DNA of 64,000 bases from Profundibacter sp033851955 (GCA_033851955.1 JAWSVK010000020.1:124001-188000); one strand, 5' to 3'. Shown: positions 47,632 to 57,642, numbered from the stretch's first letter. The notes: generated by a model not told the origin, from the letters alone. A program made the numbers and translations.

Positions 47632-50403
47632 TCAGCCTTTGTTCTTTAGCCCCATCAGAGCTGCCGCAAAGGGGTTGTCAGGGTCAATCGGCTTTTCTTT
47701 CTTGGCGGGCCGCGCCTGATAGGTTTTGGCCCCCTCTTGTTTGGGTCGCTTGCCTTTGGGTCCACCTTTTGGTCCGCCATGTGGCTTACCGCGTGGCTTG
47801 CCCTGCGCTTTGTCACCCTGTGGTTTGCGCACAACGTTCCATGTGAAGGTGTAGAACACTTCTTGCTCAGGCGCTTCTTCGGCCTTCGCTTCAGGTTCAG
47901 CAACCGCTTCAACAACTGGTGTCTCAGCTTCAACGACCTCAGCAACAACTTCAGCCTCAGGCGTCTCGGCCTTAGGTTCATCGGTCTTAGGCGTCTCGGC
48001 CTTCACCTCAACAACAGGCACGGCTTTCACCTTAACCCGCTCGCCCTTTTCAGCCTTATAACCAAGACCCTGCATCAAGTCAGCGAACTGCTCCAACGTC
48101 ATGCCGGTGATCGACAACATGTCAGGGTTGGCCTCAAACCCGCTGCGGCTGTTTTCGGTGCGCAGCATGTCAGCCAAACGTTCCAGCATATCAATGCGGA
48201 TCGCCCGTGTGCCCGCCGCGCGGTAGCCGGACATGGTGTCCCACCCCGCTGGCGCGTCTTTTTCGGTCGGGATCGTCACCAAGCCAGCCGGTGGGCTTTC
48301 GGGGAACTCATCCAATTTGCCAGCCAGCGACCACAGCACCAAACGCAGGCGCGTGGCAGCGGGTTTCAGCAGGATCGGCAAGAAGATCGTGAACTGGCCA
48401 AACCGAATGCCGTGTTTGCGCAACGTGGCGCGGGCATCTTGGTCCAAATCTTTGACTTCGGCGGCAACGGCAGCGCGTGGCACAACGCCAAAGCCCTCAA
48501 CCATGCGAAACGCGAAACCACGCGCCATGGGTGTCAGGGTTTCATCTTTGGACAGAGCCAACAGCGGCTCGAACAACGTCGCAACCTTGCGGTCGATAAA
48601 GTGCTGCAAACGGCGCTGCACTTTGGTCATAACGTCCACGCCAGCCTCGTCATCAACAAAGGCCACGGCTTGGGGTTTCAGCGCATCATCGCCCGAAACC
48701 AGCTTGCCAACCGCCGCATCGCCCCACATCAATCCACCCTGTTCGGTGAAATCGATCTCGGTATCGGGCGAGTTGTAAAACCGGTCGGCCAGCAAATGGA
48801 ATTGCGGCACCAGCGCTGCAACGCTTGCGGCGCGCAGCGTCTTTGCCTCATCAGCGTTGGCGGTTTTGTCCTGCGTAAAGCGGAAACCTTGTAGACGGCC
48901 AATGAGTTCACCCTCGACCATCACTTCACCTTTGTCGTTTACTTCGGCCACGAGGCCCTCCTTCTGCTTCAACCGGCGCAACAAAACGGAGGTGCGCCGA
49001 TCAACAAATCTCTGCGTCAGCCGCTCATGCAGAGCGTCCGATAGGCGGTCTTCTACAGCGCGCGTCGCCCCGCGCCAATGGCTTTCATCATCAACCCAGC
49101 CCTTTCGCTGGGAAATATAGGTCCATGTGCGGATAAACGCCAACCGCTTGGACAGCGTATCAATGTCGCCATCCGTGCGATCGACCCGTTTGACCTGGCG
49201 GGCCAGCCAATCATCGGGAATGCGGTTATATTGCTGTAAATAAACAAAAATTTGTTCAAGCAAGGCGGCGTGATCGGCATGGCTAATGCCTCTGAAATCA
49301 GGCACGCGACAGACATCCCACAGCCGCTTTACGTCCTGCGGACCGCCCAGATGTGAGGTGATTTCGTCACGTAAAGACAAGGATTTAAGCGCCATCAGAT
49401 CGTCAGCTTCGCGCACACGGGTCAGCCAATCGTCATCCGTGGGGGATTCGAGCGATGAAATCAGCCGCGACGCATTGCCAAATTCCAGCAGCGTATTGCG
49501 CCACTGTAGCTTTTTCACAGGCGCAAAGCTGTGGTTTACGATGGAATTTGCCACGTGGTCGTCCAGCAACGGCGCCTCGCCCGTCACGCCAAAGCTGCCG
49601 TGCCGCATGTAGCGCCCAGCGCGGCCCGCGATTTGGGCCAGTTCTGTGGGCTGTAAAGGGCGCATCCGCCGTCCGTCGAATTTGCTCAACGCAGAAAAAG
49701 CCACATGGTTGATATCAAGGTTCAACCCCATGCCAATCGCATCCGTCGCCACCAGATAATCAACATCACCATTTTGATACAGCTCGACCTGCGCATTACG
49801 AGTGCGCGGCGACAGCGCCCCCATCACCACAGCCGCCCCGCCCTTTTGACGGCGCAGCAATTCAGCGATCGCATAGACATTATCAACCGAAAACCCGACA
49901 ATTGCACTGCGTCCGGGCATCCTACTTATCTTTTTCGAACCTGCGTAGACCAATTCACTTAGTCGCTCTCGGCGCACGAACTGGGCCTTTGGCACCAATT
50001 CAGCAATCGCACTGCGCATGGTGTCAGCGCCCATGAACAAGGTCTCAAGCCCGCCGCGCGCATGCAGCAAACGATCCGTGAACACATGCCCACGATCAGG
50101 GTCCGCACAAAGCTGGATTTCGTCAATCGCTAGAAATTCAGTGTTCAACCCAGCGGGCATTGCCTCGACGGTGCAGACCCAAAACTGCGTGCGCGGCGGC
50201 ACGATGCGCTCCTCGCCCGTGACAAGTGCCACAACATTGGCGCCACGCAGCGCAACGATTTTGTCGTATACTTCGCGTGCCAACAAGCGCAGCGGCAGGC
50301 CAATGACGCCACTGCGATAGGCCAGCATCCGTTCAATTGCATAATAGGTTTTACCGGTATTGGTCGGCCCTAAAACAGCCGTGATCCGCGTTTCATTGTT
50401 CAT
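47632..50403 (-). CDS. SUV3-like superfamily 2 RNA helicase
   Basis: A 923-residue helicase related to mitochondrial SUV3, widespread in alphaproteobacteria. Walker A GPTNTGKT (12-19), motif II DEIQ (94-97), FMGADTMR, the VATDAIGMGLNLDI motif V, and motif VI AQIAGRAGRYMRHG are all visible. The central part is helical; from about residue 780 the chain is a low-complexity Glu/Ala/Val/Pro tail followed by a Lys/Gly-rich basic segment (GKPRGKPHGGPKGGPKGK), probably an RNA-binding extension, and a closing DPDNPFAAALMGL motif. Its role in RNA turnover is inferred from the family. The ATG opening MNNETRITAV is preferred over the upstream one. Confidence 0.88.
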   Translation of the reverse strand: MNNETRITAVLGPTNTGKTYYAIERMLAYRSGVIGLPLRLLAREVYDKIVALRGANVVALVTGEERIVPPRTQFWVCTVEAMPAGLNTEFLAIDEIQLCADPDRGHVFTDRLLHARGGLETLFMGADTMRSAIAELVPKAQFVRRERLSELVYAGSKKISRMPGRSAIVGFSVDNVYAIAELLRRQKGGAAVVMGALSPRTRNAQVELYQNGDVDYLVATDAIGMGLNLDINHVAFSALSKFDGRRMRPLQPTELAQIAGRAGRYMRHGSFGVTGEAPLLDDHVANSIVNHSFAPVKKLQWRNTLLEFGNASRLISSLESPTDDDWLTRVREADDLMALKSLSLRDEITSHLGGPQDVKRLWDVCRVPDFRGISHADHAALLEQIFVYLQQYNRIPDDWLARQVKRVDRTDGDIDTLSKRLAFIRTWTYISQRKGWVDDESHWRGATRAVEDRLSDALHERLTQRFVDRRTSVLLRRLKQKEGLVAEVNDKGEVMVEGELIGRLQGFRFTQDKTANADEAKTLRAASVAALVPQFHLLADRFYNSPDTEIDFTEQGGLMWGDAAVGKLVSGDDALKPQAVAFVDDEAGVDVMTKVQRRLQHFIDRKVATLFEPLLALSKDETLTPMARGFAFRMVEGFGVVPRAAVAAEVKDLDQDARATLRKHGIRFGQFTIFLPILLKPAATRLRLVLWSLAGKLDEFPESPPAGLVTIPTEKDAPAGWDTMSGYRAAGTRAIRIDMLERLADMLRTENSRSGFEANPDMLSITGMTLEQFADLMQGLGYKAEKGERVKVKAVPVVEVKAETPKTDEPKAETPEAEVVAEVVEAETPVVEAVAEPEAKAEEAPEQEVFYTFTWNVVRKPQGDKAQGKPRGKPHGGPKGGPKGKRPKQEGAKTYQARPAKKEKPIDPDNPFAAALMGLKNKG

Positions 50404-50428
50404 AAGGTTTGCCCGACCACTCACGCGC

Positions 50429-50986
50429 TTACAGCGCGACACCTTCTAGACGCGCGATGGCCTTTTGGACGTTCTCATCATGCGGGTTGAGCGCTTGCGC
50501 CGCGCGATAGGATTCAAGCGCCTTTTCCGCCTGCCCCGTATCCTCCAGAATAAATCCCAGCCCCGCCATCGCCAGAAAATGACGTGGGTTAAGCCCCAAT
50601 GCCGTGTGCAAATCCGCCAAGGCCGGTCCGAAATACCCCAATTCAAAATAGGCCATAGCCCGCCTGTGATAGGCTTCGGGGAAATCCGGCGCGTGATCGA
50701 CCAGCGCACTGAAATGATCCACGGCAGCCTGATTATCACCACTGACCAAGGCGTCTTGGCCGCGCTTTAGCAGCAAATCCATCGAGGCCGAGCCCGAGTC
50801 GGCCCAAATAGCGGTGATCTGTTCAATGATTCGCGCCGATTGCTCGATCTGTTCCGCTGGCGCGGCCTGCAATTCAGCAAATAAATCATCAATTTTATCG
50901 GCCTGACCCATGCAAGGTAAGGTTATCATGACTGTTAAGGCAAATGCCGTAACGGTATGTTTGTGAAAAGGATTGAACATGCGCAT
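50429..50986 (-). CDS. Secreted tetratricopeptide-repeat protein
   Basis: A 185-residue periplasmic protein. An N-terminal signal (HTVTAFALTVMITLPCMG, with a cysteine that could be lipidated) is followed by three TPR-like repeats from about residue 80 (SGDNQAAVDHFSALVDHAPDFPEAYHRRA, then LGYFGPALADLHTALGLNPRHFLAMAGLG, then TGQAEKALESYRAAQALNPHD). A protein-interaction role is expected. It precedes the helicase gene by about 25 bases and is divergent from the SCP2 gene. Confidence 0.82.
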   Translation of the reverse strand: MRMFNPFHKHTVTAFALTVMITLPCMGQADKIDDLFAELQAAPAEQIEQSARIIEQITAIWADSGSASMDLLLKRGQDALVSGDNQAAVDHFSALVDHAPDFPEAYHRRAMAYFELGYFGPALADLHTALGLNPRHFLAMAGLGFILEDTGQAEKALESYRAAQALNPHDENVQKAIARLEGVAL

Positions 50987-51059
50987 AACAAGATCAAGTT
51001 TAACGTATGTTTCGGGAATTACGAGACCCCGATGATCACAGTTTTGAAAAGGATGCCCA

Positions 51060-51347
51060 ATGAGCGATGTAATCAACACAGCCGTAGCCGCCCTAAACGA
51101 AAAAATCGAAGGTGGTTTTGACGGTTTGGCCAAATTTGTGGTCGGCGACGAAGGCTCGATCATGATCGACAATGACGGCGCTCGCGCAGGCGACGACGAC
51201 GCGGATGTAACGCTGACAGCGGACGCCGATGTGTTTGAGGCCATCCTTGAAGGTGAGACCAACCCCACGGCGGCCTTTATGACAGGCAAACTGAAAATCG
51301 ACGGTGATATGGGCATGGCGATGAAGCTGGCTTCGGTTCTGGCCTAA
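51060..51347 (+). CDS. SCP2 sterol-carrier-domain protein
   Basis: A 95-residue single SCP2 domain. KFVVGDEGSIMIDNDG, DDADVTLTADADVFEAILEGETNPTAAFMTGKLKIDGDMGMAMKL is the classic block that forms the lipid tunnel. These domains bind fatty acyl chains or similar hydrophobic ligands. It is followed by a lipase-like hydrolase with three bases between stop and start, so a shared lipid role is plausible. Confidence 0.9.
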   Translation: MSDVINTAVAALNEKIEGGFDGLAKFVVGDEGSIMIDNDGARAGDDDADVTLTADADVFEAILEGETNPTAAFMTGKLKIDGDMGMAMKLASVLA

Positions 51348-51350
51348 TTC

Positions 51351-52283
51351 ATGGAAAATGCGCCGCTTTATGACGATGTGACCAAAGCCCCTGAGGGTGG
51401 ATCAGCTTACTGGTTGACCACCGCAGATAATGTGCGCATTCGCGTCGGCGCTTGGAACAAAGGTGCCAAAGGCACGGTATTACTATTCCCGGGCCGCACT
51501 GAATACATAGAGAAATACGGCCAAGCAGTAGGAGATCTGCAGACGCGGGGCTATGCCACAATCGTTGTGGATTGGCGTGGCCAAGGGCTGGCCGACCGCC
51601 TGCTGGACGATCCAGCGGCAGGCCATGTGATGCATTTCAGCGATTACCAACACGATGTTCGTGCAATGGTCGCCGCGGCGCGTGAATTGAACATGCCCGA
51701 GCCGTTTTATTTGATGTCTCATTCTATGGGCGGCTGCATCGCGTTGCGCTCCTTGATTGAAGGCATCGATGTAAAGGCAGCGGCCTTTAGTGCCCCAATG
51801 TGGGGCATACTGATATCCCCGCCGATGCGCCCTGTTGCACTGAGTATCTCATGGGCGTCCAGATGTCTGGGTTTTGGTCACAAATATGCACCCGGCACCG
51901 GGGCAGACAGCTATGTGGTGACGGCCCCGTTTGAAGACAACAAACTGACCACCGATACAGAAATGTACGACTATATGCGCGATCAGGCGCGCGCGCATCC
52001 GCAGCTGTTGCTGGGCGGACCCAGTATGCATTGGTTGTTTGAGGCCCTGACCGAAACCCGCAATCTGCAAGCCATGGCAATGCCCAAAACACCCACAGTC
52101 ACCTATCTGGGTACAAATGAGCGGATCGTCGATTCAGTCGCCGTGATCAAGCTGATGGACAAATGGGCCGGCGGCCGTTTGGAAATGATTGAGGGCGCCG
52201 AACACGAGGTGTTGATGGAAACGCCTGACACCCGACAAAATGTTTTTGACGGAGTGTCAGATTGGTTTAGCTCTCACAGCTAA
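51351..52283 (+). CDS. Alpha/beta hydrolase, lysophospholipase/monoacylglycerol-lipase type
   Basis: A 310-residue serine hydrolase resembling PldB (lysophospholipase L2). The nucleophile elbow is S123-H-S125-M-G127 in FYLMSHSMGGC, with LLFPGRTEYIEKYG before it as the oxyanion loop; the acid and histidine follow in NERIVD and GAEHEVLME. It is co-transcribed with the SCP2 gene. Substrate class is inferred from the closest-looking family. Confidence 0.87.
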   Translation: MENAPLYDDVTKAPEGGSAYWLTTADNVRIRVGAWNKGAKGTVLLFPGRTEYIEKYGQAVGDLQTRGYATIVVDWRGQGLADRLLDDPAAGHVMHFSDYQHDVRAMVAAARELNMPEPFYLMSHSMGGCIALRSLIEGIDVKAAAFSAPMWGILISPPMRPVALSISWASRCLGFGHKYAPGTGADSYVVTAPFEDNKLTTDTEMYDYMRDQARAHPQLLLGGPSMHWLFEALTETRNLQAMAMPKTPTVTYLGTNERIVDSVAVIKLMDKWAGGRLEMIEGAEHEVLMETPDTRQNVFDGVSDWFSSHS

Positions 52284-52287
52284 GCGG

Positions 52288-53115
52288 CTAGTCTGATTCA
52301 ACAATCTGGCTTTGCGTCCCAAGCCCCTGGATCGTCATCTCGATCTTGTCACCAACCGCTAAAAAGCGCTGCGGTTTCATGCCGCCACCAACACCTGCAG
52401 GGGTGCCCGTGGTGATGATGTCACCTGGATGCAGGGTCATCATCTGGCTAAGATATGAAATCACCTTGGCCACAGAAAAGATCATATCAGACGTGTTGGC
52501 ATCCTGCATCACATCGCCATTCAGCTTGAGCGACAGCGCCAGATTTTGCGGATCCCCCACTTCGTCCGGCGTCACCAGATAGGGACCGATTGGCGCAAAG
52601 GTGTCACAGCTTTTGCCCTTGGTCCATTGCCCGCCACGCTCAATCTGCCATTCGCGTTCAGACACATCATTCACCGCCATATATCCCGCCACATGCGACA
52701 ACGCATCGGCCTCATCAACATATTTTGCCACCGTGCCAATAACGACGCCCAACTCGACCTCCCAATCGGTTTTCACCGATCCACGCGGTATGACCACCGG
52801 GTCATTCGGCCCCGTGATCGCGCTGGTCGCTTTCATGAAAATCACCGGCTCCTCGGGCACATCCATGCCCACTTCAGCGGCATGTTTATAATAGTTCAGC
52901 CCAACGCAAACCAATTTGCCAACCCCTGTCACAGGTGGTCCCAACCGTGGATTGCCCTCAACCAGCGGCAATCCTTCAACGTTCACAGACGCCAAATCCG
53001 CCAGCGCCGCCCCCGTTAGATCGGGCATCACCGCCGACAGGTCGCGCAAATCACCATTCGCATCATAAACCCCGGGTTTTTCTGCCCCCACCGCACCAAA
53101 TCTGACAAACCGCAT
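52288..53115 (-). CDS. Fumarylacetoacetate hydrolase family protein
   Basis: A 275-residue FAH-fold enzyme. LVCVGLNYYKHAAEVG near residue 68, the metal-binding EVELGVVIG, NDVSEREWQIERGGQWTKGKSCDTFAPIGPYLVT, and GDIITTGTPAGVGGGMKP are the family blocks, with the acidic Mg/Ca ligands in place. Members include acylpyruvases, ureidoglycolate lyases and 2-keto-pentenoate hydratases; the exact substrate cannot be told. It is short for true fumarylacetoacetase. Convergent with the hydrolase gene. Confidence 0.88.
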   Translation of the reverse strand: MRFVRFGAVGAEKPGVYDANGDLRDLSAVMPDLTGAALADLASVNVEGLPLVEGNPRLGPPVTGVGKLVCVGLNYYKHAAEVGMDVPEEPVIFMKATSAITGPNDPVVIPRGSVKTDWEVELGVVIGTVAKYVDEADALSHVAGYMAVNDVSEREWQIERGGQWTKGKSCDTFAPIGPYLVTPDEVGDPQNLALSLKLNGDVMQDANTSDMIFSVAKVISYLSQMMTLHPGDIITTGTPAGVGGGMKPQRFLAVGDKIEMTIQGLGTQSQIVESD

Positions 53116-53236
53116 GATATTTCCTTTTCAATGTTCAGTTTCTATCAAATGCAAGCGGACGAGCAGGGTCAACCCCTTGCAACCTGTGTAATTGCGCCCT
53201 TATGTGGAATGGAACAATTCTTGATGAGGTCAACCG

Positions 53237-55066
53237 ATGCAATTCCAGTTTCCCGCCCCCGTTTTTAACGCAAACACCAGCGCAGCCGCCGGCGGTGATT
53301 TTGGCACCCTACCCGAATGGGACCTAAGCGATCTATATAAGGCCGAAGACGCACCGGAGTTCGCGCGCGATATGGAATGGCTGCAAACGGCCTGCGCTGA
53401 TTTCGCCGCTAAATACGAGGGCAAGCTGGCCGATCTGGATGCCGCTGGACTGCTGGAATGTGTGCAGGCCTATGAGCTGATCAGCACCACGGGCGGGCGG
53501 CTGATGTCATTCGCGGGTCTGCGGTATTACCAAAACACCACCGATGCAGACCGCGCCCAATTCATGCAAAACGCCCAAGAAACGGTGACCGTTTCCACGG
53601 CACCTTTGGTGTTTTACACGCTTGAAATCAACCGTTTGGACGACGCGGCATTGGATGCGATGTTGGCCAGCAACGCCGATTTGGCCCGCTACGCGCCTAT
53701 TTTCGAGCAGTTGCGTGCGATGAAACCCTACCAATTGTCGGACGAGTTGGAAAAATTCCTGCACGATCAATCCAGCGTTGGCGCATCCGCATGGAACAAG
53801 CTGTTTGACGAAACCATTGCGGGGCTGATGTTCACCATCGATGGCACCGAGATGACACTTGAAAGCGTGCTGAACCTGCTGACCGAACAAGACCGCAGCA
53901 AACGCGAGGCCGCCGCCCGCGAATTGTCGCGGGTGTTTGGCGAAAACATCAAGCTGTTCTCGCGGGTGCATAACACCTTGTCCAAAGAAAAGTCGATCGA
54001 GGATCAATGGCGCAACATGCCGACCCCGCAGACGGGCCGCCACCTGTCGAACCACGTGGAACCCGAAGTGGTCGAAGCTCTGCGCAACGCCGTTGTCGCG
54101 GCCTATCCAAAACTGTCGCACCGCTATTATGCGTTGAAAGCCAAATGGTTAGGGCTGGAAACCATGGAAGTTTGGGACCGCAACGCCCCCCTACCAATGG
54201 AGAGCACAAAGACCGTAGATTGGGACCAGGCCGAGAAAACCGTGATGGACGCCTACGCGGCCTTCGATCCGCGCATGGCCGAAATTGCGGCACCGTTCTT
54301 TAGCGATGGCTGGATCGATGCGGCTGTGAAACCCGGCAAAGCACCGGGCGCTTTTGCCCACCCCACTGTGACCACAGTACACCCCTATGTGATGCTGAAC
54401 TACCTTGGCAAACCGCGTGATGTGATGACCTTGGCCCATGAATTGGGCCACGGGGTGCATCAGGTTTTGGCGGCGGATCAAGGCGAATTGCTGTCCTCGA
54501 CCCCGCTGACCTTGGCCGAAACCGCCTCTGTATTTGGCGAAATGCTGACGTTTCGCAAAATGTTAGAAGGCGCCACGACCAAAGAAGAACGCCGCGTGCT
54601 GTTGGCAGGCAAGGTTGAGGATATGATCAACACCGTGGTGCGCCAGATCGCATTTTATGATTTTGAATGCAAACTCCACGCAGCTCGGGCCGAAGGTGAG
54701 CTGACACCGGACGATATCAACGCCCTGTGGATGTCCGTGCAAGCCGAAAGCCTTGGCCCCGTATTCAACTTTATGGAAGGTTATGAGACCTTCTGGTCCT
54801 ACGTGCCGCACTTCGTGCACACCCCGTTCTACGTCTACGCCTATGCGTTCGGCGACGGATTAGTGAACGCGCTTTATGCCGTCTATGAAGAAGGCGACGC
54901 GGGCTTTGAGGACAAGTATTTCGATATGCTGAAAGCTGGCGGATCCAAGCACCACAAAGAACTGCTTGCCCCGTTTGGCTTGGACGCCTCCGACCCCAAA
55001 TTCTGGGACAAAGGGCTGTCGATGATTTCCGGCATGATTGATGAGTTGGAAGCGATGGAGGGATAA
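53237..55066 (+). CDS. pepF: Oligoendopeptidase F (M3 family)
   Basis: A 609-residue cytoplasmic zinc metallopeptidase that cleaves short peptides. The zinc motif HELGH is at 402-406 (TLAHELGHGVH) and the third ligand lies in SSTPLTLAETASVFGEML. The N-terminal oligopeptidase-F domain begins after about residue 30 (GTLPEWDLSDLYKAEDAPEF). The gene has no close partners. Confidence 0.93.
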   Translation: MQFQFPAPVFNANTSAAAGGDFGTLPEWDLSDLYKAEDAPEFARDMEWLQTACADFAAKYEGKLADLDAAGLLECVQAYELISTTGGRLMSFAGLRYYQNTTDADRAQFMQNAQETVTVSTAPLVFYTLEINRLDDAALDAMLASNADLARYAPIFEQLRAMKPYQLSDELEKFLHDQSSVGASAWNKLFDETIAGLMFTIDGTEMTLESVLNLLTEQDRSKREAAARELSRVFGENIKLFSRVHNTLSKEKSIEDQWRNMPTPQTGRHLSNHVEPEVVEALRNAVVAAYPKLSHRYYALKAKWLGLETMEVWDRNAPLPMESTKTVDWDQAEKTVMDAYAAFDPRMAEIAAPFFSDGWIDAAVKPGKAPGAFAHPTVTTVHPYVMLNYLGKPRDVMTLAHELGHGVHQVLAADQGELLSSTPLTLAETASVFGEMLTFRKMLEGATTKEERRVLLAGKVEDMINTVVRQIAFYDFECKLHAARAEGELTPDDINALWMSVQAESLGPVFNFMEGYETFWSYVPHFVHTPFYVYAYAFGDGLVNALYAVYEEGDAGFEDKYFDMLKAGGSKHHKELLAPFGLDASDPKFWDKGLSMISGMIDELEAMEG

Positions 55067-55168
55067 CCCATTGCCTCCACAACGCCTCAATAAGGGCTTA
55101 ATTAGGCGTTAATTTCCACCTGAAGTTGTTGCCTCTACGGCGTCAACATTTATGTGGAGGATTATTGA

Positions 55169-55996
55169 TTGCCCTTATTATTACGTGCCCTGCCTCTCTC
55201 GCTCCAGACATTCTGGCGCTATCTGATTTTGCTGCCATTCCTTGTGATTGCCGCGTTTATCTTATCGGTCATCGGGGGCTTCATTCCGTTCGTCAGCTAT
55301 CTGGTTCCATCGGCGGTCAGCGCTTTTTTGATCATCATAGGAATTCGCTGCGCATTGGCTGCGCGGGGTCACTACGGCACGCCTACTTTCAAACAGTTGC
55401 TATTTGCCAGCTTTGTCTATGGCACCCTGAATTTTATTGTCAAAAAAACATATGTATTGTTTGGCATGGGCATACTGAAAATCATGTCCAGTTTTGGAAT
55501 AACAATAAATGATGGCAACATATTGATGTCGGCCATAGTGATTTTTTCCCTCTACGGCTTTGTACTTTCGATCTTTGCCAGCCTTATTGCCGTGCCAATG
55601 ACCGAAGCCGCCGCGGCCACCCAGCGCAGTCCAGAGAATGGTTACTTCTTTGGGTTTGGCACGGGTGCCCTCAGCCTGTTTTTCATAATGCTGGTTTGGA
55701 CATTTGGCGGTAAATTCTTTGCTTTCTTTGGCGAAGTCGGGGCGATATTTCTAATGCTTCTAAAAGCACTATTCGCGCTAAAGAACGGCGATGATATTTC
55801 GTGGGACTGGGGATTTGACCTCTCTTTGATGGGCGCAACATTGTTCATGGCTTGGGCCTCAAGTTGGTTTTTCGCCACAGCCGTGCTGGCTTGGGAAAGT
55901 GCAGGGCAGCGTCAAAAGCAGACGCAGACAGATACAATCGAAGCGCAACGAGTTAGCAGCGACGATCTGCGCAATCTGCGCAAGTCACGGCAATAA
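55169..55996 (+). CDS. Hypothetical membrane protein
   Basis: A 275-residue membrane protein with about six hydrophobic segments and a polar C-terminal tail (RQKQTQTDTIEAQRVSSDDLRNLRKSRQ). It has no family I recognise. The start is TTG at 55169, with TGGAGG nine bases upstream; no ATG is nearby. It lies between pepF and the DksA-type gene, 102 bases after pepF. Confidence 0.6.
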   Translation: MPLLLRALPLSLQTFWRYLILLPFLVIAAFILSVIGGFIPFVSYLVPSAVSAFLIIIGIRCALAARGHYGTPTFKQLLFASFVYGTLNFIVKKTYVLFGMGILKIMSSFGITINDGNILMSAIVIFSLYGFVLSIFASLIAVPMTEAAAATQRSPENGYFFGFGTGALSLFFIMLVWTFGGKFFAFFGEVGAIFLMLLKALFALKNGDDISWDWGFDLSLMGATLFMAWASSWFFATAVLAWESAGQRQKQTQTDTIEAQRVSSDDLRNLRKSRQ

Positions 55997-56014
55997 CAAC
56001 AGAGCACTCCTGTA

Positions 56015-56284
56015 TCACCTCAACTGGCTGTCCTTACTGCCACGCCGATTGATCCCAGGCCGTGCCTGAAAGCTCGCATCGCGTTCCTGCATACAGTCGA
56101 TGCACAGCTTGACGCCAGCAATCGCCAGACGCCGCGCTTGGGGGATTTTCTCTTCACAGTCCGCACAATGGGTCAGGCTTTCGCCGACGCGGGCCTTGCG
56201 CAGCTTCATCCGCGCCAACTCATCCGAAATGGAGGCCTCGATCTGCTCTTCCACTGCGCCATCCCGCGCCCAACCGCCTGCCAT
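56015..56284 (-). CDS. DksA/TraR C4-type zinc-finger protein
   Basis: An 89-residue short DksA/TraR protein. Zinc-binding cysteines are C40, C43, C61 and C64 (THCADCEEKIPQARR and VKLCIDCM). It lacks the long coiled coil of DksA, like TraR, which acts in the RNA polymerase secondary channel. Whether this one does so is unknown. Convergent with the membrane protein gene. Confidence 0.88.
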   Translation of the reverse strand: MAGGWARDGAVEEQIEASISDELARMKLRKARVGESLTHCADCEEKIPQARRLAIAGVKLCIDCMQERDASFQARPGINRRGSKDSQLR

Positions 56285-56406
56285 ATGCCTGTCCTTTTGC
56301 GCCCAAATTCAAAACCAGCCTAATTCACGCGACGTCGTGAAAGCAATGCTGGATATTAGCCACGCTGGTTCGTATCCTGCCTCAAACTGACATCAGGGAG
56401 AACAAC

Positions 56407-57582
56407 ATGCGTAGCTTTGGAAAATGGCTCGGACGGCTGATCATACTGGTTGTGATCATTATGGCAGGGGTGTTCGCCTTTGTGCCAGGCTATGTGGAAA
56501 AGGGCCGCAATGCCGTGGCGGAACACGACCCCTACCCTGTTTCGGATGCCGCCCGCACCTTGCATGACAGTATGGTGATTGGTGACTGGCACGCTGACAG
56601 CTTGCTTTGGAACCGCGATCTGAACGAGCGCGGCACCCGCGGTCAGGTTGACATTCCGCGGCTGGTTGAGGGCAATGTCGCCCTACAAATGTTCACAGCC
56701 GTCACCAAAAGCCCCAAGGGGCTGAACTACGAGCACAACGACGCCGAGGCCTTTGACAACATCAAGCTGGTGGCGTTTTTACAGCTTTGGCCAATGCGCA
56801 CATGGCTGAGCGTCCACGAACGCGCGATCTATCAGGCACAAAAACTGCATGGGTTTGAAGCGGCGGCGCCGGATGCGCTGAAGATCATTCGCACCCGCGC
56901 TGATCTTGAAGAAGTTCTAAGCCGCCGTGCTGGTGGCGAAAAGGTCGTCGGAGGATTGCTTGGGATCGAGGGCGCGCATCCCTTGGAGGGCAAGATCGAA
57001 AATCTGGACCGGTTGGAGTCGGTCGGTTACCGGATGGTCGCGCTGCAGCATTTCTTTGATAATGAGCTGGGCGGCACGCTGCACAGCCATGAAAACAACG
57101 GCTTGTCCGATTTTGGACGGAACGTGGTGGCCGAAGTGGCCAAACGTGGCATGATCCTAGATATTGCACACTCCAGCCCGCAAGTGGCGCAGGATGTGTT
57201 GGCGATGGTCGATATTCCAGTGGTTGTCAGCCACACTGGTGTGCATTCAAACTGTGCGTCAAAACGCAATTATCCGGACAATCTGATGCGCAAAATCGCC
57301 GCCACGGGCGGTGTGATTGGCATGGGCTATTGGAGCGAGGTCACCTGTGATGACAGCCCTGACGGGATCGCGAAATCCATCAAAGCGGCGATTGGCGTTG
57401 TTGGCGAGGATGCCGTGTCGCTTGGCTCGGATTTTGATGGCTCCGTTGCGACCACCTTTGACACATCGGAACTGGCGGCCATCACGGATGCCTTGCTGCG
57501 GGCGGGTGTGAGTGAGGCGCAAATTCGTAAGGTGATGGGGGAAAATATGGTGCGTGTCTTGCGGGCGCGGTTGAAGGACTAG
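56407..57582 (+). CDS. Membrane-anchored dipeptidase (peptidase M19, renal dipeptidase type)
   Basis: A 391-residue zinc dipeptidase of the amidohydrolase fold. An uncleaved N-terminal anchor (about 9-29) is followed by the M19 domain: metal-binding His62 and Asp64 in IGDWHADSLL, GIEGAHPLEG, LDIAHSSPQV, VVSHTGVHSN, and LGSDFDGSV. It probably acts on dipeptides in the periplasm. GGGAGAACAAC precedes the ATG. Confidence 0.9.
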   Translation: MRSFGKWLGRLIILVVIIMAGVFAFVPGYVEKGRNAVAEHDPYPVSDAARTLHDSMVIGDWHADSLLWNRDLNERGTRGQVDIPRLVEGNVALQMFTAVTKSPKGLNYEHNDAEAFDNIKLVAFLQLWPMRTWLSVHERAIYQAQKLHGFEAAAPDALKIIRTRADLEEVLSRRAGGEKVVGGLLGIEGAHPLEGKIENLDRLESVGYRMVALQHFFDNELGGTLHSHENNGLSDFGRNVVAEVAKRGMILDIAHSSPQVAQDVLAMVDIPVVVSHTGVHSNCASKRNYPDNLMRKIAATGGVIGMGYWSEVTCDDSPDGIAKSIKAAIGVVGEDAVSLGSDFDGSVATTFDTSELAAITDALLRAGVSEAQIRKVMGENMVRVLRARLKD

Positions 57583-57600
57583 GAAGAATCAAAAGATTCT

Positions 57601-57628
57601 ATGCCTGCGGCGCGGATATTTAGAGAAC
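57601..57628 (-). repeat. Dispersed TAAATATCCGCGCCGCAGGCA repeat, copy 5 (reversed)
   Basis: The reverse complement matches all 28 bases of the copy at 44365-44392. It sits in the 60-bp gap between the convergent dipeptidase and dimethylglycine-dehydrogenase-like genes. Confidence 0.65.
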
Positions 57629-57642
57629 AAAAATGGGGCGGG

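Noticed and set aside
47737..48894. 385-codon plus-strand ORF inside the helicase
   Set aside because: Antisense to a clear helicase with full motifs; long because of codon bias in the coding strand.
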